Assembly (NCBI GenBank): GCA_020719725.1
Contig: DYPU01000001.1
Location: 1 to 64,000, forward strand
DNA from: Anaerolinea sp.
GTDB lineage: Bacteria > Chloroflexota > Anaerolineae > Anaerolineales > Villigracilaceae
Length of the DNA: 64,000 nucleotides
Direction: 5' to 3'
Position 1 is the first letter of the stretch; the number at the start of each line of letters is the position of its first letter. The position numbers and the translations under genes are program-made. Below are positions 33,570 to 43,445 of the stretch, piece by piece. The notes under the pieces were generated by a model that was given only the letters and a program-made list of their open reading frames with translations, did not search any database and was not told the DNA's origin.

Positions 33570-34388
33570 ATGCAGAAAAAACAAATTCTCTTAACCAATG
33601 ATGACGGAATCCGTTCCCCAGGTTTGTGGGCTGCCGCCGAAGCATTATCTACCCTGGGCTATGTTACCGTTGTCGCGCCGCGTGAACAATCTTCGGGGAC
33701 AGGCCGCTCTCTGCCCACATCATCCGACGGTATTATTGAGCAAGAAATGCTCACCGTTCACGGCCAGCAATGGCCGGTCTATGCAGTTGGCGGAACCCCG
33801 GCGCAAGCGGTTTTGCATGGTCTGCTTGAAATTATGCCTACCCTGCCCGATCTGGTTGTTTCTGGCATCAATTATGGCGAAAACGTCGCAACCGGCATCA
33901 CCGTTTCGGGAACAGTCGGCGCAGCGCTTGAAGCCGCCTCACACTTTATCCCGGCTCTGGCCGTTTCGCTTGAAACAGACAAAGAACATCATCTTTCTTA
34001 CTCACTGGATGTGGATTTTTCGACAGCCGCGCATTTTACCGCCGAAGTGGCTGCTCGCTTGCTTAAGCAAGGCTTGCCCCCTGGTGTAGACTTGCTTAAG
34101 CTGGATGTGCCCTCGAATGCTACTTCCGCTACCCCGTTGGTTTGGACGCGCCTTTCGCGTCAGCGCTACTTTCATCCCGTTCGGCCAGACCGTAAAAACT
34201 GGTTGGAGCGCGGTTACATTGGGTATGAAATGAAAGTTGATTTAGCGCTTGAACAGTCCGACAGTGACATATTTGTACTCTTAGGGAAACGCCAGGTTTC
34301 GCTTACCCCGCTGACGCTGGATTTTACATCGTCTATCCCGCGCACAGAATTGGATAAATTTCTTAGCCAAGAGTGTGTAAAAGAATAA
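33570..34388 (+). CDS. surE: 5'/3'-nucleotidase SurE
   Basis: The 272-residue protein shows the SurE signature: LLTNDDGIRSPGL with the metal pair Asp11-Asp12, VVAPREQSSGTGRS, GTPAQAVLHG and VSGINYGENV. SurE hydrolyses nucleoside monophosphates and acts in stationary-phase survival. It belongs to nucleotide turnover, together with the two nucleoside kinases in this window. ATG 33570 follows GGAGG at 5 bases. Confidence 0.95.
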   Translation: MQKKQILLTNDDGIRSPGLWAAAEALSTLGYVTVVAPREQSSGTGRSLPTSSDGIIEQEMLTVHGQQWPVYAVGGTPAQAVLHGLLEIMPTLPDLVVSGINYGENVATGITVSGTVGAALEAASHFIPALAVSLETDKEHHLSYSLDVDFSTAAHFTAEVAARLLKQGLPPGVDLLKLDVPSNATSATPLVWTRLSRQRYFHPVRPDRKNWLERGYIGYEMKVDLALEQSDSDIFVLLGKRQVSLTPLTLDFTSSIPRTELDKFLSQECVKE

Positions 34389-34461
34389 TTCCGCAGATTC
34401 ATTTCCAGGCTTGTTGCATGAATGATCTTATTTAAGGCTTTATCTACGAAGTATGCAAGCT

Positions 34462-34527
34462 AAGGCACACAGAAAAGCAGCGAATCAAGAGAAAAGCAAA
34501 AAAACTTGCTGTTCTTGGGTGTGCCTT
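34462..34527. other. Possible structured segment in the surE-maoC gap
   Basis: The 255-base gap after surE contains AAGGCACAC (34462-34470) and its complement GTGTGCCTT (34519-34527), 48 bases apart, with weaker internal pairing. No gene with coding character is visible in the gap. This may be chance. Confidence 0.2.
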
Positions 34528-34643
34528 TGTAACCTGCGCGGCAAAAAGTTTATTCAGAATCAATGCGCGGGCACAACCGGTGTGAAAGCTAGGATTTTCT
34601 AAAATGCAGACGAATACTTTTATAGGCTCCAAGGAAGGCAGCT

Positions 34644-35102
34644 ATGCCCGGTAAATATTACGAGACGCTTCAGCCCGGCCAAAAAATTCAACACAGCCAG
34701 GGCCGAACCGTCACCGAGATGGACAATACCCTTTTCTCGATGTTGACAATGAATACCCAGCCCTTGCATACCAATGCCGATTTTGCCGCGAAAACTCAAT
34801 TTGGGCAGCGAATTGTCAATGGCCTGTTTACTTTGGGCCTGGTGACAGGCCTAACGGTCTCAGACTTGACGGAAGGTACGATTGTGGCAAACCTGGGCTA
34901 CGATCAAGTTCGGCACCCGAATCCGCTTTTTCATGGGGACACGGTTTATGCTGAAAGTGAAGTTTTGGAAAAGCGCGAGACAAATTCCCGCCCCGATGCA
35001 GGCATTGTGCGTCTAAAGCATTGGGGCAAAAAGCCTGATGGCACAGTGGTGATTGAGTTTGAGCGGACGGTGATGTTTTTGAAAGAACCAGCCCAGAAAT
35101 AA
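34644..35102 (+). CDS. MaoC-family hydratase
   Basis: The 152-residue single hot-dog-fold protein begins YYETLQPGQKIQHSQGRTVTE and has the MaoC motif TEMDNTLFSMLTMNTQPLHTN, where Asp and His are the usual catalytic pair. FGQRIVNGLFTLGLV follows. It resembles mesaconyl-CoA/enoyl-CoA hydratases of the short type. It hydrates an enoyl-CoA; the substrate is unknown. ATG 34644 follows AAGGAAGG. A terminator shared with groEL lies right behind it. Confidence 0.88.
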   Translation: MPGKYYETLQPGQKIQHSQGRTVTEMDNTLFSMLTMNTQPLHTNADFAAKTQFGQRIVNGLFTLGLVTGLTVSDLTEGTIVANLGYDQVRHPNPLFHGDTVYAESEVLEKRETNSRPDAGIVRLKHWGKKPDGTVVIEFERTVMFLKEPAQK

Positions 35103-35132
35103 AAAAGTCGTTCCGCAAGGAACGACTTTTTT
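35101..35132. terminator. Bidirectional terminator between maoC-like gene and groEL
   Basis: AAAAAAGTCGTTCC (35101-35114) with its perfect complement (35119-35132), loop GCAA. Good T tracts on both strands serve the convergent genes. Confidence 0.92.
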
Positions 35133-35144
35133 ATTTCTACAGGT

Positions 35145-36785
35145 TTAGTAATCCATCCCGCCGCCAGGGGGCATGGCAGGGGCCTTGTCTTTTTCAGGAG
35201 CGTCGGTGATTAAGACCTCGGTGGTCAGCATCATCGCGGCGATCGAAGCGGCATTTTCAAGAGCGCCACGTACCACTTTGACCGGGTCGATAACACCGGC
35301 TGTAATCATGTCGGTATATTCACCAGTCAGCACGTTGTAGCCGATGTTCTTGTTCTTCTGTTCGGCAGCGGCCCGGCGAACACCATCAATGATGACCGAT
35401 CCGTCTTGTCCGGCATTGGAGGCCAACTTGCGAATGGGGGCTTCGAGGGCCTTGCGGACGATACTGACGCCGATTTGGGCATCATCATTGTCCATCTTGA
35501 TACTGTCGAGGGCGCTTGAAGCATTAATCAGGGAGATTTCACCACCCGGAACGATACCTTCTTCGACAGCGGCGCGCGCGGCAGAGAGGGCATCTTCGAC
35601 GCGGTGCTTCTTTTCTTTCAGCTCGGTTTCAGTGGCAGCGCCAACGCGGATGATGGCAACGCCACCCGCCAGTTTGGCAACCCGCTCTTGCAGTTTTTCG
35701 CGGTCGTAATCGCTGGTGCTCTTGTCGATTTCGATGCGAATCTGGTCCACGCGGCTTTTGATGGCAGCGCCATCGCCCTTGCCGCCGACAATGGTGGTGT
35801 TATCTTTGTCGGAAACAATCTTTTCGGCGCGGCCCAAGTCGGCCAGGGTGGCGGTTTCGAGCTTGCGGCCTGTTTCTTCACTGATGACGGTTCCACCGGT
35901 CAGGATGGCAATGTCTTGCAGCATGGCTTTGCGGCGGTCGCCAAAGCCAGGGGCTTTGATAGCCAAAACATTTAACATACCGCGCAACTTGTTCAGCACC
36001 AGGGTAGCCAGGGCTTCGCCATCAACATCTTCGGCAATGATGACCAGGTCACGCTTGCCAATCTGGACGAGTTTTTCAAGCACAGGCACGATGTCCTGAG
36101 CGGCAGAGATCTTCTTTTCGTTGATGAGAATGTAAGCGTCGGGGATGACGGCTTCCATGTGCTCAGTGTCGGTGATGAAGTAGGGCGAAAGATAACCGCG
36201 GTCGAATTGCATACCTTCAACATATTCGGTTTCGAACTGCATCGACTTTGATTCTTCAACAGTAATGACACCGTCTTTGCCGACTTTGTCCATCACGTCG
36301 GCGATCAGGCCGCCGATTTCGACATCCGCTGCCGAGTTGGTGGCAACCGATGCGATTTCTTCTTTGGTTTTGATGGAGACAGCCATTTCGCGCAGGCCAG
36401 CCACAATGGCGTCGGCGGCTTTTTCGATACCGCGTTTGAGCATCATCGGGTTGTAGCCAGCAGCCAAGGCTTTGAGGCCTTCGGTCACAATGGCGTGAGC
36501 CAGAACGGTGCTGGTTGTGGTTCCATCACCAGCAATATCGTTGGTTTTTTGGGCGGCTTCTTTGAGAAGTTGAGCACCCATATTCTCGAAGGGGTCTTCG
36601 AGTTCGATTTCTTTGGCAACTGAAACACCATCGTGGGTGATGGTGGGGGAGCCAAATTTGCGGTCAATTGCCACGTTACGGCCTTTGGGGCCGAGGGTGG
36701 TTGCCACAGCGTTTGCAACGACATCCATGCCGTTCTTGAGCTTGCGGCGGGCTTCTTCTGTGAATACGAGTTGTTTTGCGGCCAT
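35145..36785 (-). CDS. groL: Chaperonin GroEL (60 kDa)
   Basis: The 546-residue group I chaperonin subunit has [17 protein letters not shown], the ATP motif [11 protein letters not shown], the hinge region and the typical [11 protein letters not shown]. The C-terminus ends PPGGGMDY, so the flexible GGM tail is very short. Fourteen subunits form the folding cage with GroES. It lies 19 bases after groES and is controlled by the same promoter and CIRCE operator. Confidence 0.98.
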   Translation of the reverse strand: MAAKQLVFTEEARRKLKNGMDVVANAVATTLGPKGRNVAIDRKFGSPTITHDGVSVAKEIELEDPFENMGAQLLKEAAQKTNDIAGDGTTTSTVLAHAIVTEGLKALAAGYNPMMLKRGIEKAADAIVAGLREMAVSIKTKEEIASVATNSAADVEIGGLIADVMDKVGKDGVITVEESKSMQFETEYVEGMQFDRGYLSPYFITDTEHMEAVIPDAYILINEKKISAAQDIVPVLEKLVQIGKRDLVIIAEDVDGEALATLVLNKLRGMLNVLAIKAPGFGDRRKAMLQDIAILTGGTVISEETGRKLETATLADLGRAEKIVSDKDNTTIVGGKGDGAAIKSRVDQIRIEIDKSTSDYDREKLQERVAKLAGGVAIIRVGAATETELKEKKHRVEDALSAARAAVEEGIVPGGEISLINASSALDSIKMDNDDAQIGVSIVRKALEAPIRKLASNAGQDGSVIIDGVRRAAAEQKNKNIGYNVLTGEYTDMITAGVIDPVKVVRGALENAASIAAMMLTTEVLITDAPEKDKAPAMPPGGGMDY

Positions 36786-36804
36786 AAATCATGTCCTCCG
36801 GGGG

Positions 36805-37104
36805 TTATTTGTTTTCAAGAATTCCGAGCAGGTCGGTTTCTCGCAGGATGAGCACTTTTTTACCATCCAATTTGAGTTCCGTTCCGGCATATTTGGCAAA
36901 TAAGACTTTGTCGCCTACTTTTACGTCCATGGCAATGCGTTCGCCATCATCATTGCGTTCACCGGGGCCAGCGGCCAGGATAAGGCCTTGTTGGGGTTTC
37001 TCTTTGGCGGTGTCGGGCAAAATTAACCCGCTTGCGGTGGTTTCTTCTTGTTCGGCAGGTTCTACAACAACCCGATTGCCGAGTGGTTTGATTGAAATGC
37101 TCAT
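36805..37104 (-). CDS. groS: Co-chaperonin GroES (10 kDa)
   Basis: The 99-residue protein begins [21 protein letters not shown], with the mobile-loop region [17 protein letters not shown] and [20 protein letters not shown]. It caps the GroEL cage. ATG at 37104 follows GGAGGCGTAT. It is the first gene of the two-gene heat-shock operon. Confidence 0.98.
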   Translation of the reverse strand: MSISIKPLGNRVVVEPAEQEETTASGLILPDTAKEKPQQGLILAAGPGERNDDGERIAMDVKVGDKVLFAKYAGTELKLDGKKVLILRETDLLGILENK

Positions 37105-37151
37105 ATACGCCTCCAGACAAAATTGAGAATCAATATAATGGTGTCAAATTT

Positions 37152-37178
37152 TTAGCACTCATAGTGCGTGAGTGCTAA
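37152..37178. promoter_or_regulatory. CIRCE operator (HrcA binding site)
   Basis: TTAGCACTC, 9 bases, GAGTGCTAA: a perfect match to the CIRCE inverted repeat that the HrcA repressor binds. It lies between the promoter and groES. An hrcA gene is not in the window. Confidence 0.96.
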
Positions 37179-37183
37179 AAGAT

Positions 37184-37212
37184 ATGATACTCTGCCCGTT
37201 AAGCCCCGTCAA
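37184..37212 (-). promoter_or_regulatory. Sigma-A promoter of groES-groEL
   Basis: Minus-strand TTGACG (37212-37207), 17 bases, TATCAT (37189-37184). The CIRCE element begins 5 bases downstream, at the transcription start, as in other HrcA-controlled operons. Confidence 0.87.
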
Positions 37213-37265
37213 GAGGCGTATTTTATTTCTTACAAAACTCTGACAATGCGGCCAGGTTAGTTTGT

Positions 37266-38684
37266 TTAGGGGGTGGGGGTTGGAGCGGTGATGGGGGTGG
37301 CAGTGGTGCGGAGAATTGGAGTTGCTTTGGCTACAGATTGGCAGATAGCCTTACCTGATTGGATGATCCCAATCGTGGCAGGGTCGCTGCCAAAGGGGGA
37401 AGCGCGTATCTCGTCGAAAATGGAGATGGCTTCGGGGCATTTATTATCCTGTGGGCGGCTTAGGGCGGCCAGGACAGAGCCGTAGGTGTAATAATAGACC
37501 AGTGTATCTGAAGAAAGCGGCATTCCGGTGACTTGTGTGCCAAAATCGCCTTCGTTGCAACCGGCGCGGGCATCACAAGATTCGGCGGCAGTGCAGCCGC
37601 GAATGGCGCATTTTAGAGCTGGGATGGAGCCTTCGTAATTGCGTGATTTAAAGAAGACAATTCCGAGCTGGCCGTAAACATCGGCTTTGGCGGGGTTGAA
37701 GTCGAGCGCTTTAAGTACATTGCGCGAGGCGGCAAAGTATTCGCCCATTTGTGAGTAGGTTTTTGCAATGGAGATATAGGGGGCCGGGTCGTTGACGCTA
37801 ATTTGTTCATTAATTTTTGCGGCGCGGGCAAAGTATTCGAGCGATTTCTCGTACAGTTGTTTTTGCTGTTCGCTTTCGGGAGGGCTGGTAAAGGCCAGGT
37901 GGCGGTAATTTGCTCCGGCGCTAATGTGCAGAAAGGTTAGATTGGGGGTTAGTTCAATCGCCAGATCGTATTCTTGAATTGCGCGGTTGTACAGCCCCTG
38001 TGATTCGAGCAAAAAAGCGTAAACGCGGTGCAAGTCCATCAGATTTTCGTTGCGTTCCAGCGCCTGGGCCAGGTATTGTTCGGCCTGGGTCAGCTTTTGT
38101 TGGCTGGTGAGAATTTCGATGTAAAAGGTCATTGCCAGGGTGTTGGTGGGGTCCAGTTGCAGGGCGCGGTTGGCTTCTTGCTCGGCTTCGGTGAGTAGAC
38201 GGGTGTAGCGTTCGGTGTCTGTAAAGTAATACTGGTTTGAACTCCAGCCTAAGACAAAAGAGCGGATGGCGGTGACGGTGCTATCTTCGGGGGCGAGTTC
38301 TTTGGCGCGGTTGATGGAGATAAGCGCTTCTTGCAGGCGTGGCAGGCGCTCGCTATCCACCAGCAGGGCCGAAGAGTAGGTTTGAATGCGCGCCAGTTTG
38401 GCCCAGACATTGGCGTTTTGTGGGTCGACGCGGGTTGCTTCGCGGTACGCCTCGATGGCGCTATCCAGTTGACCGGTGGTGAAGTAAACGTCGCCTTCTT
38501 CGGTGAGCGAGATAGCGGAGCGGGTGGCGGTGGGGGTGGCATTTCCGGCCTGTTGAATTGTGCCCAGGTCTACGCCGCGAATAATCCAGAGCGCCCATAA
38601 AATAATCAGGGCCAGGAAAAAGATGCGGTAAATGTTGGAGTGGGATTGACGCCGAAAGAGTGGGCGTCGCACGGGGATATGCAT
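37266..38684 (-). CDS. Membrane-anchored TPR protein, paralogue A
   Basis: The 472-residue protein has a basic N-terminus, one membrane helix (about residues 21-38) and an extracytoplasmic chain of tetratricopeptide repeats. Repeats are visible as GDVYFTTGQLDSAIEAYREA, EQYLAQALERNENLMDLH and YNRAIQEYDLAIELTPN, among others. Two Cys-rich points (CAIRGCTAAESCDARAGC) may form disulfides. It ends in a Thr/Pro-rich tail. TPR proteins act as scaffolds; the partner is unknown. The start is 6 bases after the stop of paralogue B, so they form an operon. Confidence 0.82.
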   Translation of the reverse strand: MHIPVRRPLFRRQSHSNIYRIFFLALIILWALWIIRGVDLGTIQQAGNATPTATRSAISLTEEGDVYFTTGQLDSAIEAYREATRVDPQNANVWAKLARIQTYSSALLVDSERLPRLQEALISINRAKELAPEDSTVTAIRSFVLGWSSNQYYFTDTERYTRLLTEAEQEANRALQLDPTNTLAMTFYIEILTSQQKLTQAEQYLAQALERNENLMDLHRVYAFLLESQGLYNRAIQEYDLAIELTPNLTFLHISAGANYRHLAFTSPPESEQQKQLYEKSLEYFARAAKINEQISVNDPAPYISIAKTYSQMGEYFAASRNVLKALDFNPAKADVYGQLGIVFFKSRNYEGSIPALKCAIRGCTAAESCDARAGCNEGDFGTQVTGMPLSSDTLVYYYTYGSVLAALSRPQDNKCPEAISIFDEIRASPFGSDPATIGIIQSGKAICQSVAKATPILRTTATPITAPTPTP

Positions 38685-38690
38685 AATTTT

Positions 38691-39935
38691 TTAGGGGGTG
38701 GGCGTAGCTGTTTCTGGCTCGCTGTCTGGTTCGGGTGTGAAGGTTCCGCCAATGTTTTGGGCGCACTGATTGATGCCTTCAGTGGCGTTGTAGACGGCAT
38801 TATCGTTGCCAGGAATTTCGGTGATGATGCGCCGAAAGATGGGAATGGCTTCGCCGCAACGGTCTAGGCGCAACAGGGTGAACCCGTAAATGTAATAGTA
38901 TTCTGCGGTGCGAATGTCGGGCGCGAGTGGCAAGGGTTGCACTTCGATATCGTCTTCCAGGATGCCGCCATTGACAACATAGCTCAATTCGATGAGCGCT
39001 TCCGGCCATTTAAAATTGCGATAAAGGATGACGCCTAAATTGCCATGATACGAACTGTTTTGGGGTTCGTCGTTGACGGCTTGTTGGGCATATTGCGCTG
39101 CTTTTTCGTAATCTCCGTTGGTAAAGTAGATGCGCGAGATGTATAAATCTGGCAACGGGTTGGATGGGTTGAGCGCATTGGCGCGATTGAGCGACTCGAA
39201 GGCTTCATCATACAGGCCTTGCAGCCGATAGGCCTGGCCCAAATTTAGATGCAGGTTGGCAATATTGCTATTAATGGAAATGGCGGTTTCATATTCTCGG
39301 ATGGCGTTTTCAAAATCGCCGGTAACGTAAAACACATAGCCTCGTGCGCTGTGGGCTTCCATCACCCCTTGTCCCAGGCTAATGGCAATTCGCGATTCTT
39401 CAATCATTTTTTCAACCACATTGAGCGGCCCGCTTCCATTGACATATTGATCGGCCAACAGTTCGGCATAATATGAGTGAGCCAACACATTGTTGGGGTC
39501 CAACTCAAAGGCGCGCGCAATCGAGGCCTCGCCTGCCAGAAAATCTCCTTGAGAAGCCAGCGCCCAGCCGCGCACTGCGTGAGCCGTGGCGTTATTGGGG
39601 TTGAGCAGCAGGGCATTTTCTGCGCTAATTTGGGCATCGGCATACTCACCGAGAAAGACTCGAATTCGGGCCAACGCTAGGTAGCTGGCACCATCTCCGG
39701 GGAGAGCCAGCAAGGCGCTTTGATAAGCATCTGCCGATTGGGCTAATTTTCCTGCCGCAAAAAGCTGCTCCGCTTCGGTAATGTACGATTCAGGGTTGCG
39801 GGTGGCGGTAGGAGTGGCAACCCCCGGAATCGGAATGGTGGGAACAACCGTCCGCTCAAAATAGATTGCGGCTACAATTAAAAGCAACAACGCAATGATT
39901 CGAAACCAATTAATCGGCTTACGCCGTTTTTGCAT
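38691..39935 (-). CDS. Membrane-anchored TPR protein, paralogue B
   Basis: The 414-residue protein has the same plan as its neighbour: basic start, membrane helix at about 9-24, a VATPTATRNPES linker, then repeats such as AEQLFAAGKLAQSADAYQSA, LARIRVFLGEYADAQISAENAL and AIREYETAISINSNIANLH. It ends TATPTP. The shared sequence LTPN/INSN repeats and a conserved C-terminal block around YYYIYGFTLLRLDRCGEAI (YYYTYGSVLAALSR in paralogue A) indicate gene duplication. I chose the ATG at 39935 with CGGAAG upstream; an earlier ATG at 39962 has no ribosome binding site. Confidence 0.8.
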   Translation of the reverse strand: MQKRRKPINWFRIIALLLLIVAAIYFERTVVPTIPIPGVATPTATRNPESYITEAEQLFAAGKLAQSADAYQSALLALPGDGASYLALARIRVFLGEYADAQISAENALLLNPNNATAHAVRGWALASQGDFLAGEASIARAFELDPNNVLAHSYYAELLADQYVNGSGPLNVVEKMIEESRIAISLGQGVMEAHSARGYVFYVTGDFENAIREYETAISINSNIANLHLNLGQAYRLQGLYDEAFESLNRANALNPSNPLPDLYISRIYFTNGDYEKAAQYAQQAVNDEPQNSSYHGNLGVILYRNFKWPEALIELSYVVNGGILEDDIEVQPLPLAPDIRTAEYYYIYGFTLLRLDRCGEAIPIFRRIITEIPGNDNAVYNATEGINQCAQNIGGTFTPEPDSEPETATPTP

Positions 39936-40087
39936 AGACCATTTACTTCCGCGTAGATACATAAATTCATCATACCATTGTGAATTAAAGCGCGTCAAGC
40001 CAATCGGGCCAGGATTAACCGCTTTCTTATCGAAAATTCTAAAATACAGCGCTTGCGCCAATGCCAGCTTACATATAGAATAAAGTT

Positions 40088-40858
40088 ATGCGTTTTGATG
40101 TCTTTACTCTTTTACCCGAAACCCTTAGCCCCTACCTAAACGCCAGTATTCTGGAAAAAGCTGCGGCGCGTGGGCTGATCGAGGTCCACCTGCATAATAT
40201 CCGCGATTATAGTACTGACAGGCATCACACAACCGACGATATGCCTTACGGCGGTGGTGGCGGGATGGTGATGAAGCCAGAACCGGTCTTCGCTGCGCTG
40301 GAAACTGCCATCGGGAGTCCGCCACAATGCCCCGTCATCTTGCTCACGCCACAGGGCCGGGTCTTTAATCAAGCAATCGCGGCAGAATTGGCAGCCTGCG
40401 GTCGGATCGCGTTAATTTCGGGCCGCTATGAAGGTTTTGACGAGCGTATCCGCCAAAATTTGGTGACAGATGAAATTTCGATTGGCGATTATGTGCTAAC
40501 CGGCGGAGAATTGCCCGCCTTAATTTTGATCGATGCCATTGCCCGACTACTTCCGGGCGTTTTGGGCGACCCAACCGGGGCCGAAGACGATTCGCACGCT
40601 TCAGGGCTGCTCGAATATCCGCACTACACCCGTCCGTCCGAATTTCGCGGTTGGCGCGTCCCGGAGGTGCTGCTTTCGGGCGATCATGGCAAAATAGAGC
40701 GCTGGCGGCGCGAACAATCACTACTGCGTACCCTGCACAAGCGGCCCGATATGCTTCAAAAGATGAAGTTGCAAGAGTGGGAACGGAAGTTTTTGGCAAA
40801 AGCAGAAAAAACGATGCGCGTTCAAGCTTGTTCCACAGGAGATGAAAATGAAATTTAA
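40088..40858 (+). CDS. trmD: tRNA (guanine-N1)-methyltransferase
   Basis: The 256-residue SPOUT enzyme has the TrmD words [51 protein letters not shown] and the knot [23 protein letters not shown]. It methylates G37 next to the anticodon using S-adenosylmethionine and prevents frameshifting. Its end overlaps the start of the MFS carrier by 11 bases. Confidence 0.96.
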   Translation: MRFDVFTLLPETLSPYLNASILEKAAARGLIEVHLHNIRDYSTDRHHTTDDMPYGGGGGMVMKPEPVFAALETAIGSPPQCPVILLTPQGRVFNQAIAAELAACGRIALISGRYEGFDERIRQNLVTDEISIGDYVLTGGELPALILIDAIARLLPGVLGDPTGAEDDSHASGLLEYPHYTRPSEFRGWRVPEVLLSGDHGKIERWRREQSLLRTLHKRPDMLQKMKLQEWERKFLAKAEKTMRVQACSTGDENEI

Positions 40859-42095
40859 CGTTGGAAAAATTTTCTTGCTTGGCTTTGGCTTTTTTGGCGT
40901 CAGCGTCATTTGGAGCGTTTACAACGCCTTTGTGCCTATTTTCCTCTCCGAAAAGTTTAACTTGGCCCCGGCCCTGATTGGCTTTTTTATGACGCTGGAT
41001 AATATTGCCGCGCTGTTTATTCAACCGGCAGTTGGTTCCTGGTCCGATAGATTGCGTACCCCCATTGGCCGACGAATGCCTTTCATCTTAATTGGCGCTC
41101 CGCTGGGCGCGCTGGCTTTTGGGCTAATTCCGCTCGCGGCCATTTTACCGTTATTCGTGGCTTGTACCAGCACCTTACTGCTCAGCATGGCTCTTTGGCG
41201 GACGCCAGTAGTGGCGCTCATGCCGGATATTACACCATCAAACTATCGTTCACAGGCCAACGGCATCATCAACTTCATGGGCGGGTTGGGTGCGATCATT
41301 GCCTTTTTGGTGGGCAGTTCACTTTATAAGCAAAACCCGGCTTTTCCATTTTGGATGGGTTCGGCCCTGGTGCTTGCGGCGGCGGCCCTGGTTTTCATCT
41401 TTATTCGAGAACCTCAAAATTACAAATCTGCGGAGCGCGAGCCGAACATGCTCGCCAGCCTGCAAGCTGTCTTTAAAGAGCAAGACAAAAGCGCATTGCG
41501 CCTTTTCCTGGCAATTTTCTTCTGGTTTGTGGGATATAACGCCATTGAGGCTTTTTTTACACTTTACGCCATCAACTACCTGGGCTTACCCCAGGCGGAT
41601 GGCGCGCGTCTACTGGGACACCTCTCACTCTTTTTTGTTTTATTTGCCCTGTTGGCGGGATTCATTGGCGCAAAACTGGGGCGACGCCTGACCATCTCAA
41701 TTGGGATTAGCTTGCTCGGCGGCGTTATTTTGACGATGTTTTTCCTCGCGCCAGCCACGTTGACGACAGTCCTAACCCACCTGCCAGTTTTAGGAGATAT
41801 TTTGGTCATTAGCCTGTTTCTGATGTTAGCGGGCGCTGGTTGGGCCTTGATCAACATCAACTCCTTGCCGATGGTGGTTGACATGGTGGAGAATAATCGC
41901 ATTGGCACTTATACAGGAATGTATTACTTGTTTTCCACCCTGGCCGCAATTGCCGGGCCAAACATAAACGGCCTCATCATTCAGCTTGGCGGCGAAAACT
42001 ACAATACCGTGATGCTGGTCGCGCCCATTTTTATGGTCGCCGCCTTGGTGATGATGTGGGGCGTGCGGCGCGGTGAAGCACGCCAAGAAAGTTAG
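40848..42095 (+). CDS. MFS transporter (SLC45/GPH-like)
   Basis: The 415-residue protein has twelve predicted helices. The loop 2-3 motif [19 protein letters not shown] is typical of the glycoside-pentoside-hexuronide and sucrose-carrier related MFS branch. A central cytoplasmic linker (about 190-210) separates the halves, and the C-terminal half contains [20 protein letters not shown]. It probably moves a sugar or glycoside with a cation; the substrate is unknown. ATG 40848 lies 6 bases after AGGAG; an ATG at 40842 is too close to that site. Confidence 0.85.
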   Translation: MKFNVGKIFLLGFGFFGVSVIWSVYNAFVPIFLSEKFNLAPALIGFFMTLDNIAALFIQPAVGSWSDRLRTPIGRRMPFILIGAPLGALAFGLIPLAAILPLFVACTSTLLLSMALWRTPVVALMPDITPSNYRSQANGIINFMGGLGAIIAFLVGSSLYKQNPAFPFWMGSALVLAAAALVFIFIREPQNYKSAEREPNMLASLQAVFKEQDKSALRLFLAIFFWFVGYNAIEAFFTLYAINYLGLPQADGARLLGHLSLFFVLFALLAGFIGAKLGRRLTISIGISLLGGVILTMFFLAPATLTTVLTHLPVLGDILVISLFLMLAGAGWALININSLPMVVDMVENNRIGTYTGMYYLFSTLAAIAGPNINGLIIQLGGENYNTVMLVAPIFMVAALVMMWGVRRGEARQES

Positions 42096-42106
42096 TTTTG
42101 TCATTC

Positions 42107-42135
42107 TTGCGCTATCCAACAAGAGGCTGTAAAAT
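42107..42135 (+). promoter_or_regulatory. Promoter of the nucleoside ABC importer operon
   Basis: TTGCGC at 42107-42112, 17 bases, TAAAAT at 42130-42135, 67 bases upstream of the lipoprotein ATG. Confidence 0.65.
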
Positions 42136-42202
42136 AATTTCCAGGGTTCACGGTATTCGCTGTGATACACCCACTTTTTTCACTTCATAGAGGAGAAGAA
42201 AC

Positions 42203-43225
42203 ATGAAGAAAATGTATGTTATGTTGGTTGCTCTGCTTCTGGCGGCCATGCTCATTCCTGCCTGTGGCCCCACAGCGCCGGATTGCTCGAAGGTTGAAAC
42301 CTTCTGCGTTGGTGTCGTCACCGATGTTGGTAAGATTGATGACAAGTCCTTCAACCAATCCGCTTGGGAAGGCGTCAAACTTGCTGAAAAAGACCTCGGC
42401 GCAATCGTCCAGTACATCGAAACCACCGATGCCAAGGACTACGACAAAAACATCGCCACCTTCGCCGATGAGAACTACGACGTTGTTGTGACCGTTGGTT
42501 TTGCCCTCGGCGAAGCGACAGTTGCTGCGGCTGGCAAATACCCGAACACCAAGTTCATCGGTGTTGACCAATTCCAAGGTGCTGTCACCCCTGGCCTGGC
42601 TGGCTTAAACTTCCCCGAAGATCAGGCTGGTTTCCTGGTTGGTGCCCTGGCCGCCCAGATGACCACGACCGATAAAATCGGTGGCGTTTTTGCGACCGAC
42701 GCTGTCCCGCCCGTTTGGCGCTTTGGCGAAGGCTACCGCGCTGGCGCTCAGTACGTCAATCCCGACATTGAAATCTTCGTTGTCTATCACAGCGATGTTG
42801 GTTTTGATAAGACCTTCACCGACCCTGAATGGGGCGCTGCGACCTCTAAATCGATGATTGAAAAGGGCGCGGACATCATCTTCGGTGGTGGTGGCAAGAC
42901 CGGTAACGGCGCTGTCATCGGCGCTGTCGAAGCTGGCGCATTGGCGATTGGCGTCGATACCGATCAGTACTTCACCCTGCCCGAAGCCCAGAAGGGCCTG
43001 CTCTCCAGCGCCATGAAACTCATCACCCCAGGCGTTTTTGATCTGATCAAACTCGCCAAAGACGGCGCTTTCCCCGATGGTAACTACTTTGGCAAGGCCG
43101 GTTTTGCTCCTTATCACGATCTGGATGCCACCGTCCCCGCCGAAGTTAAGGCCAAAATGGACGAAATCAGCGCCATGTTGCTTGACGGCTCCTTGTTGAC
43201 CAACGTCGCCCCGGTCAAACCGTAA
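42203..43225 (+). CDS. BMP-family nucleoside-binding lipoprotein
   Basis: The 340-residue lipoprotein has the lipobox AMLIPACG with Cys21. The BMP/PnrA-like fold follows: VGVVTDVGKIDDKSFNQSAWEG, ENYDVVVTVGFALGEAT, and the late IGVDTDQYFTLPEAQKGLLSSAMK. PnrA/BmpA proteins bind purine and other nucleosides outside the cell. It is the first gene of an importer with two permeases and a fused double ATPase. A hairpin downstream probably raises its level over the rest. ATG follows GAGGAG. Confidence 0.92.
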   Translation: MKKMYVMLVALLLAAMLIPACGPTAPDCSKVETFCVGVVTDVGKIDDKSFNQSAWEGVKLAEKDLGAIVQYIETTDAKDYDKNIATFADENYDVVVTVGFALGEATVAAAGKYPNTKFIGVDQFQGAVTPGLAGLNFPEDQAGFLVGALAAQMTTTDKIGGVFATDAVPPVWRFGEGYRAGAQYVNPDIEIFVVYHSDVGFDKTFTDPEWGAATSKSMIEKGADIIFGGGGKTGNGAVIGAVEAGALAIGVDTDQYFTLPEAQKGLLSSAMKLITPGVFDLIKLAKDGAFPDGNYFGKAGFAPYHDLDATVPAEVKAKMDEISAMLLDGSLLTNVAPVKP

Positions 43226-43249
43226 GCATTCTTGCACTTCCGCAACCCC

Positions 43250-43290
43250 AAAGGGGAAAGAGGAAACCCTCTTTCCCCTTTATTGTTATA
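43250..43290 (+). terminator. Intra-operon terminator after the BMP lipoprotein
   Basis: AAAGGGGAAAGAGG (43250-43263) with its perfect complement (43268-43281), loop AAAC, then TATTGTT. The next operon gene starts 155 bases later, so this is likely a partial terminator. A TATAAT at 43287-43292 could start a second transcript. Confidence 0.8.
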
Positions 43291-43445
43291 ATCAAGCACC
43301 GGATCGTTTGCAAAAACCTTTTTGCCTCACGAAAGAACGTCCCGAAGGTTTTCGTGGGCTTTTGGCTTCTTTTTTACCTTCGGGGTGTTCGTTCCAATAG
43401 CAATGCAAGATTTTTACCACTATACGCTGTTTCATGGAGTTCAAT

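Noticed and set aside
33239-33598. Open frame on the minus strand across tRNA-Arg
   Set aside because: It is an antisense reading of the tRNA and its terminator, containing the familiar spurious RRDSNARP peptide.
34444-34632. Minus-strand frame in the surE-maoC gap
   Set aside because: Short, no ribosome binding site, poor composition; the region is better described as non-coding.
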